A DNA stretch of 5,601 nt from Oscillospiraceae bacterium. GTDB taxonomy: Bacteria; Bacillota; Clostridia; Oscillospirales; Oscillospiraceae. Position 1 is the first letter of the stretch; each line of letters opens with the position of its first letter. Below the pieces are notes generated by a model. The model was not told the DNA's origin and did not search any database. It was given only the letters and a program-made list of their open reading frames with translations. Location: the NCBI GenBank assembly GCA_017438675.1, contig JAFRUW010000248.1, forward strand, positions 1 to 5,601. The letters are read 5' to 3'. Below are positions 1 to 4,120 of the stretch, piece by piece. The translations under genes were made by a program, and so were the position numbers.

Positions 1-77
1 CCGGGGGGTTTCCAAAGGGGGAACGCCTTTGGTTTGCTTTGCATACTTTCTCAAATAAGAAAGTATGTGCCCCGCGG
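1..77. repeat. Palindromic intergenic element able to fold as a three-way junction
   Basis: Three nested inverted repeats fill this stretch. An outer stem pairs CCGGGGGG (1-8) with CCCCGCGG (70-77), 7 of 8 bases matching. Inside it are a perfect 7-bp stem, CCAAAGG (12-18) with CCTTTGG (26-32), and a perfect 10-bp stem, CATACTTTCT (42-51) with AGAAAGTATG (58-67). The result is a Y-shaped fold with two arms. It may continue left of the window. Compact multi-stem elements like this are usually dispersed intergenic repeats, and similar ones occur in clostridial genomes, but that comparison is from memory. It could instead be the 3' end or terminator region of an upstream gene. The pairing is certain; the identity is inferred. 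Confidence 0.6.
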
Positions 78-106
78 CATGAGCGGTGCCGGATCGGATA
101 ATATGA

Positions 107-119
107 TTTGTCGGACAAA
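107..119. promoter_or_regulatory. Operator-like dyad TTTGTC-G-GACAAA
   Basis: A perfect 6-bp inverted repeat with a one-base spacer lies upstream of glgC and covers the best -35 candidate (TTGTCG, 108-113). A dimeric regulator bound here would block RNA polymerase. No regulator family is assigned, because the sequence matches no operator that I recognise with confidence. The dyad is directly visible; its role is inferred. Confidence 0.4.
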
Positions 120-146
120 AAGCAATTATTATAAAATTATTATAAT
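108..146 (+). promoter_or_regulatory. Probable glgCDA promoter region
   Basis: This is the most AT-rich part of the leader. TTGTCG (108-113) is a fair -35, 16 bases before TATAAA (130-135). A consensus TATAAT sits 11 bases further on (141-146) but has no good -35 at normal spacing. Either hexamer could serve as the -10. If the first is used, transcription would start near 142 and leave an untranslated leader of roughly 155 bases before glgC. No equally good promoter is seen nearer the gene. The assignment rests on hexamer matching only. Confidence 0.45.
124..145. repeat. Tandem 11-bp direct repeat, two copies
   Basis: AATTATTATAA occurs twice back to back (124-134 and 135-145). Each copy supplies most of a -10-like hexamer, so the two possible -10 elements are 11 bases apart, about one helical turn. 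Either slippage or duplication in AT-rich DNA would explain it. Confidence 0.75.
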
Positions 147-203
147 AAATAACGTGATACACACGCTTCGCAGAAGAAAAAACACACACGCGCACATATT
201 TGT

Positions 204-239
204 TGTTAATGCCGCCGAGGACAAAACGCGGCGTTGATA
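204..239 (+). other. Leader hairpin upstream of glgC
   Basis: In RNA, bases 204-215 (TGTTAATGCCGC) can pair with 228-239 (GCGGCGTTGATA) as an uninterrupted 12-bp stem that includes three G-U pairs. The GC-rich part (211-215 with 228-232) is next to a 12-base loop (216-227). No T-run follows, so it is not a standard terminator. It lies in the predicted untranslated leader, about 60 bases before the glgC start, and ends well short of the ribosome binding site. Possible roles are transcript stabilisation or attenuation. It fits no riboswitch class that I recognise. Confidence 0.4.
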
Positions 240-286
240 TAAAGAAAACTCAATCCCCACTATATTATTTGGCACAAAAGCTAAAA

Positions 287-292
287 AGGAGG
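287..292 (+). promoter_or_regulatory. glgC ribosome binding site (AGGAGG)
   Basis: A full consensus Shine-Dalgarno sequence lies 6 bases before ATG at 299. It fixes the glgC start there and rules against the in-frame TTG at 200, which has no such site. Confidence 0.92.
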
Positions 293-298
293 AACGAT

Positions 299-1444
299 AT
301 GCGAAAGAAAAAAGAATGTGTAGCGATGCTCCTTGCCGGCGGGCAGGGCAGCAGGCTCGGCGCCCTTACGAGGTTGATCGCCAAACCGGCAGTCGCCTTC
401 GGAGGCAAGTACAGGATCATTGACTTCGGCCTCTCAAACTGCACCAACTCCAACATCGACACTGTGGGAGTCCTCACGCAGTATAAGCCGCAGATCCTCA
501 ACGCCTATCTGGGCAACGGCGCGGCGTGGGACCTTGACAGTGACCAGGGCGGCCTTCAGGTTCTCCAGCCGTACGCAACCGAGAGCGGCGGCAGATGGTA
601 CGACGGTACCGCTGACGCTATCTACCGCAACATCGATTACATCGACCGCTATAACCCCGAATACGTTGTGATCCTTTCCGGCGACCATATCTACAAGATG
701 AATTACAACGATATGCTTCAGGTCCACAAGGAAAAGGACGCGGCTCTCACCGTATCCGTCATCGAGGTGCCTATGGAGGAGGCTCCCCGTTTCGGCATCA
801 TGACTGTGGACGATGAAATGCGCATTACCAAGTTCACAGAGAAGCCCAAGGAGCCGGATTCCAATCTGGCCAGCATGGGTATCTACATCTTCACATGGGA
901 TATCCTCCGGGCGGCTCTCATCCAGGATCACACCGACAGCGAGTCCGAGCACGACTTCGGCAAGAACATCATTCCCCTGCTTCTCAAGGAAGGCAGACGG
1001 CTGTATGCCTACAAGTTCCAGGGCTACTGGATGGACGTTGGAACCATCGAAAGCTACTACAACGCCCAGATGGCCCTCCTTGAGGATGAGCTTGAGCTTG
1101 ACATCTTTGAGGAAAAGAACAGAGTGTTCTCCAACTCCAACATTTCACCCCCTCATTATCTGGGACCCAACGCCGTGGTTGACCGCAGCCTCCTGTGCAA
1201 CGGCTGCAACATCTACGGCACCGTAAAGAATTCCATACTCAGCCCCGACGTCTTTGTTGAAGAGGGCGCTGTAGTTGAGGATTCCATCATCCTGCCCGGC
1301 GCGAAGATAGAGAAGAACGCCAGAGTTTTCAAGGCTATCGTTGGCGAGGAAACAGTCATCTGTGAAAACGCCTGCTTCTGCGGCGGCAACGAAAAGAACA
1401 AAATAGCAGTCATCGGAAACAATGACCGCTATGAAAGCGCTTAA
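299..1444 (+). CDS. glgC: Glucose-1-phosphate adenylyltransferase, catalytic subunit (ADP-glucose pyrophosphorylase)
   Basis: The 381-residue product makes ADP-glucose and pyrophosphate from ATP and glucose-1-phosphate, the committed step of bacterial glycogen synthesis, in the cytoplasm. The N-terminal nucleotidyltransferase domain (about residues 6-250) opens with the nucleotide loop GGQGSRLGALT (14-24) and continues into KPAV and FGGKYRIIDF. Further marks are WYDGTADA (100-107), SGDH (127-130) with the catalytic Asp129, the glucose-1-phosphate-binding Lys182 in EKP, and YWMDVG with Asp246. The rest is a left-handed beta-helix domain with hexapeptide-type repeats, as the family expects. The length is close to that of Bacillus GlgC and shorter than enterobacterial GlgC. 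All catalytic residues are present. The start at 299 is set by a strong ribosome binding site and by the family's N-terminus. It is the first gene of a three-gene operon and should work with GlgD encoded just downstream. Confidence 0.97.
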   Translation: MRKKKECVAMLLAGGQGSRLGALTRLIAKPAVAFGGKYRIIDFGLSNCTNSNIDTVGVLTQYKPQILNAYLGNGAAWDLDSDQGGLQVLQPYATESGGRWYDGTADAIYRNIDYIDRYNPEYVVILSGDHIYKMNYNDMLQVHKEKDAALTVSVIEVPMEEAPRFGIMTVDDEMRITKFTEKPKEPDSNLASMGIYIFTWDILRAALIQDHTDSESEHDFGKNIIPLLLKEGRRLYAYKFQGYWMDVGTIESYYNAQMALLEDELELDIFEEKNRVFSNSNISPPHYLGPNAVVDRSLLCNGCNIYGTVKNSILSPDVFVEEGAVVEDSIILPGAKIEKNARVFKAIVGEETVICENACFCGGNEKNKIAVIGNNDRYESA

Positions 1445-1451
1445 GGAGGTG
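1442..1451 (+). promoter_or_regulatory. glgD ribosome binding site fused to the glgC stop codon
   Basis: TAAGGAGGTG contains both the glgC stop (TAA, 1442-1444) and the glgD Shine-Dalgarno. GGAGG (1445-1449) is 7 bases before ATG at 1457, so a ribosome terminating glgC sits on the initiation site of glgD. This supports coupled translation of the two subunits and decides the start over later in-frame ATG codons (1469 and 1481). Confidence 0.9.
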
Positions 1452-1456
1452 TTGAC

Positions 1457-2563
1457 ATGATTACTTCTATGGGTCTTATTATGACAAACTATTCCGACGG
1501 TTCCTTCGGTTCCCTGACTGAAGACCGCCCGGTGGCAACTCTCCCCTTTGGCGGCAGGTACAGACTTATCGACTTCCCCCTGTCGAACATGGTCAACTCC
1601 CGCATCAACACCGTGGGCATCATCACCCCCTACATGTACCGCTCCCTGATGGATCATGTGGGCGCAGGCAAGGAATGGATGCTGAACCGCAAGGTCGGCG
1701 GCATGTTCTTCCTCCCCGGCTCCATCTACGGCGTAAAGAATCAGAGCCACTCCAAGTTCCTGCTCAGGGACATCATCCTGAACAGGTCGTATCTGGAGCG
1801 CGCGGACCATGACGTTGTCGTCGTCTGCGGCTCGAACAAGATATTCAACATCGACTACAGAAAGGTCTGCGGTCACCATGAGGCCTCCGGCGCGGACATC
1901 ACTCTCGTCTACAAGCCGGGCTACACCACCTGCGAAGGCCCCGAGCGTTATCTTGAGATATCCTCCACCGAGCGGGTCACAGGCTTCCTGAGCGAAGCCG
2001 ACGATAAAGCGAACTGCTTCATGGACGCTTTCGTCATCAACCGCAGCCTGCTCCTCAAGTTCATGAACTGGTACGGCGCCCTTGATTACATGGATCTCAC
2101 CGAGATCTTTGAGGACAACCTTGACAAGGTCAGGATCAACGCCTACTCCTTTGACGGCTATCTGGGCTCTGTCAACGGCCTTGCCAGCTACATGAGCTCC
2201 AATCTGGAGCTTCTTGATCCCGAAGTCCGCAACGAGCTGTTCCTGGGCTATCACAGGATCAAGACAAAGGTCTCCGATGCGGCTCCCGCAAAGTACATCA
2301 CAGGCGCCAAGGTGGAAAACAGCCTTATCTCCACAGGCTGCACCGTAGGCGGAACTGTTGAAAACAGCATCCTGTTCCGCGGCGCGAAAGTCGCCCCGGG
2401 CGCGACGGTCAAAAACTGCATCGTAATGCAGAAGTGCACCATCGAGCAGGGCGCGGTTCTGGAAAACGTAATTCTTGACAAATACGCGACGATCAAAGCC
2501 GGCGTACGGCTGTCAGGCACTAAGGAACTTCCTATTTCTGTCGGAAAGAGGCAATCAATATGA
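1457..2563 (+). CDS. glgD: GlgD, non-catalytic regulatory subunit of ADP-glucose pyrophosphorylase
   Basis: The 368-residue protein is a GlgC paralogue with the same two-part design: a nucleotidyltransferase fold (PFGGRYRLIDFPLSN, about residues 30-44) then a C-terminal beta-helix rich in hexapeptide-type repeats (about 275-355). The catalytic machinery is gone. The nucleotide loop reads TNYSDGSFGSLT (10-21) instead of AGGQGSRLGALT. The GDH aspartate is Ser126 (GSN). The EKP lysine has no counterpart, and the second metal-binding aspartate of WxDVG is Ser238 (YLGSVNG). In Firmicutes, GlgD is known to pair with GlgC in a heterotetramer and change its activity or its response to metabolites. 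Position directly between glgC and glgA, with shared translation signals, fits that role. Independent activity is unlikely on these residues. The family assignment is secure; the regulatory effect in this organism is inferred. Confidence 0.94.
   Translation: MITSMGLIMTNYSDGSFGSLTEDRPVATLPFGGRYRLIDFPLSNMVNSRINTVGIITPYMYRSLMDHVGAGKEWMLNRKVGGMFFLPGSIYGVKNQSHSKFLLRDIILNRSYLERADHDVVVVCGSNKIFNIDYRKVCGHHEASGADITLVYKPGYTTCEGPERYLEISSTERVTGFLSEADDKANCFMDAFVINRSLLLKFMNWYGALDYMDLTEIFEDNLDKVRINAYSFDGYLGSVNGLASYMSSNLELLDPEVRNELFLGYHRIKTKVSDAAPAKYITGAKVENSLISTGCTVGGTVENSILFRGAKVAPGATVKNCIVMQKCTIEQGAVLENVILDKYATIKAGVRLSGTKELPISVGKRQSI
2543..2562 (+). promoter_or_regulatory. glgD-glgA junction: ribosome binding site and ATGA overlap
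   Basis: The glgA start ATG (2560-2562) overlaps the glgD stop TGA (2561-2563) in the four bases ATGA. A Shine-Dalgarno-like GGAAAGAGG (2543-2551) lies inside the glgD end, 8 bases before the start. This arrangement normally gives stop-start coupled translation. Confidence 0.85.
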
Positions 2564-4008
2564 AAAAGAAACCAAGAGTATTATTCGCGTCATTTGAGGC
2601 TGAGCCCTTCTTAAAGACCGGCGGCCTCGGCGACGTAGCGGGCAGTCTGCCCAAGGCTATCAAGGCACAGGGCTATGAGATCCGCCTTATCATGCCGAAA
2701 TTCGGTACAATCCCCGAAAAGTACAAGTCCAGAATGAAGCACGTCTGCGATTTTACCCTGGATCTGGGCTGGAGACATCAGTATTGCGGCATTGAGACCC
2801 TGAAAACCCAGGGCGTGACATGCTATTTTGTGGACAATGAGTACTATTTCAACCGCGAGGGAACATACGGCTACCTTGATGACAGCGAGCGAATAGCGTT
2901 CTTCTCAAAGGCCATCATGGACTGCATCCCCCACCTGCCGGATTTCGATCCGGACATCGTCCACTGCAACGACTGGCACACCGCTCTCACTCCCGTGTAT
3001 ATGAGAAGCCATTACTGCCCGGAAGAGCTGAGAAACGTAAAGACTGTGTTCACCATCCACAACCTGAAGTTCCAGGGCATCTATTCCAAGTGGTGCATCG
3101 GCGATCTCCTGGGCTTCTCCGAGGATGAGGCCGGCTATCTGGGACTCCTTGAAGGGGACACCGTGAATTACATGCGCGGCGCTATCTGCATGGCCGACCG
3201 CATCACAACGGTCAGCCCCACCTACGCGGATGAGATCTGCGGCCAGTTCTACGGCGAGGGTCTGGGATACATCTTCCTCAACAGAAGAGATGTTCTGTCC
3301 GGAATACTTAACGGTATCGACAACAACCGCTACAACCCCGCGGAAGACGCGAACCTCTATGAGAAGTTCGATATGGATAATTTCATAGAGAGCAAGAAAA
3401 AGAACAAAGAGGCTTTCCAGGCGGAGCTGGGGCTGGAGGTCAACGGCGACAAGCCGCTGATGGTCATCATCTCCCGCCTTACGGAGCAGAAGGGCCTGGA
3501 TCTGGTGCTCTGGATCCTGGGCGAGCTCATGAGTCAGGACGTTCAGCTTGCCGTCCTCGGTGTAGGCGACAAGAAGTACGAGGATTCCCTCCGTTCCATG
3601 GCAGGCTATCTGCCCAACAAGGTTTCCGTATCCCTCACATTCTCCGAGCCCCTGAGCCACAAGTTCTACGCGGCGGCGGATATGATCCTTGTCCCCTCCC
3701 TGTTTGAGCCCTGCGGCCTCACTCAGATGATCGCAATGCGCTACGGCACTCTCCCTGTTGTAAGAGAGACCGGCGGCCTGAAGGACAGCGTAAAGCCCTA
3801 CAACAAGTACACCGGCGAGGGCAACGGCTTCGCATTTGCCAACTACAACGCCCATGAGCTGCTCTTCACCCTGAAGGACGCTATCAATCTGTATTACAAC
3901 TCCCCGGTGGAGTGGAACAACCTGGTGAACAACGCCGTGGCCACCAACTTCTCCTGGGACGCATCCGCGGAGAAGTACTCAGACCTGTACAAGGGACTTT
4001 TAGGCTGA
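2560..4008 (+). CDS. glgA: Glycogen synthase (ADP-glucose type, GT5)
   Basis: The 482-residue cytoplasmic glucosyltransferase adds glucose from ADP-glucose to the non-reducing end of an alpha-1,4-glucan. It has the GT-B layout. The N-terminal domain begins with VLFASFEAEPFLKTGGLGDV, where Lys19 sits in the KTGGL substrate-binding motif, followed by HCNDWHTAL (135-143) and VFTIHNLKFQGIYSK. The linker carries GILNGID. The C-terminal domain has ISRLTEQKG with Arg306 and Lys311, the usual ADP-phosphate contacts, and FEPCGLTQ with the catalytic-site Glu383, then RETGGLKD. The length is close to the roughly 477 residues of E. coli GlgA, so it is complete. The start overlaps the glgD stop. By hand count none of its 17 arginines uses AGG, which sets it apart from the flanking genes. 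Family and function are well supported; nothing essential is missing. Confidence 0.97.
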   Translation: MKKKPRVLFASFEAEPFLKTGGLGDVAGSLPKAIKAQGYEIRLIMPKFGTIPEKYKSRMKHVCDFTLDLGWRHQYCGIETLKTQGVTCYFVDNEYYFNREGTYGYLDDSERIAFFSKAIMDCIPHLPDFDPDIVHCNDWHTALTPVYMRSHYCPEELRNVKTVFTIHNLKFQGIYSKWCIGDLLGFSEDEAGYLGLLEGDTVNYMRGAICMADRITTVSPTYADEICGQFYGEGLGYIFLNRRDVLSGILNGIDNNRYNPAEDANLYEKFDMDNFIESKKKNKEAFQAELGLEVNGDKPLMVIISRLTEQKGLDLVLWILGELMSQDVQLAVLGVGDKKYEDSLRSMAGYLPNKVSVSLTFSEPLSHKFYAAADMILVPSLFEPCGLTQMIAMRYGTLPVVRETGGLKDSVKPYNKYTGEGNGFAFANYNAHELLFTLKDAINLYYNSPVEWNNLVNNAVATNFSWDASAEKYSDLYKGLLG

Positions 4009-4019
4009 AAACCATAAAA

Positions 4020-4070
4020 TCGAATCGATCCACATGGGCGGTATCTTTTCCGCCCATGCGGTTTGATTGA
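4020..4070 (+). terminator. Long hairpin after glgA without a U-tract (terminator-like)
   Basis: The core is a perfect 9-bp stem, CATGGGCGG (4033-4041) with CCGCCCATG (4050-4058), around an 8-base loop. Pairing continues outward to 4020 and 4070 with two mismatches, one bulged A (4024) and some G-U pairs. It begins 11 bases after the glgA stop. No T-run follows; the next bases are ACCTGTAAAAAA. It may be a weak or factor-assisted terminator, or a 3' stabiliser that lets glgCDA and the GH13 gene be expressed at different levels. The fold is visible; the function is inferred. Confidence 0.5.
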
Positions 4071-4079
4071 ACCTGTAAA

Positions 4080-4089
4080 AAAGCGCTTT
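4080..4089. promoter_or_regulatory. LacI/CcpA-like palindrome AAAGCGCTTT upstream of the GH13 gene
   Basis: A perfect 10-bp palindrome with central CG lies 31 bases before the GH13 start. Compared with the symmetrical high-affinity CcpA (cre) sequence TGAAAGCGCTTTCA, the surrounding 14 bases (4078-4091) match 11; the left TG and the final A differ. LacI-family regulators, including CcpA and maltose repressors, bind such CG-centred palindromes. No convincing -35/-10 pair is seen in the gap, so the site could act as a roadblock to transcription coming from glgA. It is an inferred operator. Confidence 0.4.
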
Positions 4090-4120
4090 CCACCAAACTG
4101 AAGGAAGAAAAGAGAATCTT

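Noticed and set aside
34..237. Small plus-strand open frame of 67 codons in the leader
   Set aside because: It runs through the folded repeat, the AT-rich promoter region and the leader hairpin. It has no ribosome binding site and a low-complexity product.
234..268. Second promoter close to glgC (TTGATA with TATATT or TATTAT)
   Set aside because: The spacing between hexamers is 21 to 23 bases, too long for a standard sigma-70-type promoter.
200..298. Upstream TTG start that would lengthen GlgC by 33 residues
   Set aside because: It has no Shine-Dalgarno; the extension is not family-like, and ATG at 299 has a perfect AGGAGG at good spacing.
434..952. Minus-strand open frame opposite glgC (172 codons)
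   Set aside because: It lies wholly within conserved glgC coding sequence, and its product shows no recognisable motif.
813..1226. Plus-strand alternative-frame open frame within glgC (137 codons)
   Set aside because: It is an out-of-frame shadow rich in Ser, Thr, Pro and Arg, with no start signal.
1145..2254. Long open frame on the minus strand (369 codons) opposite glgC and glgD
   Set aside because: It spans the glgC-glgD junction antisense, has no recognisable domain, and is explained by C/G-rich third positions of the real genes leaving few stops on the other strand.
2905..3855. Long open frame on the minus strand (316 codons) opposite glgA
   Set aside because: It is an antisense shadow of a fully conserved glgA; the translation is biased toward Val, Ala, Gly and His, with no family motif.
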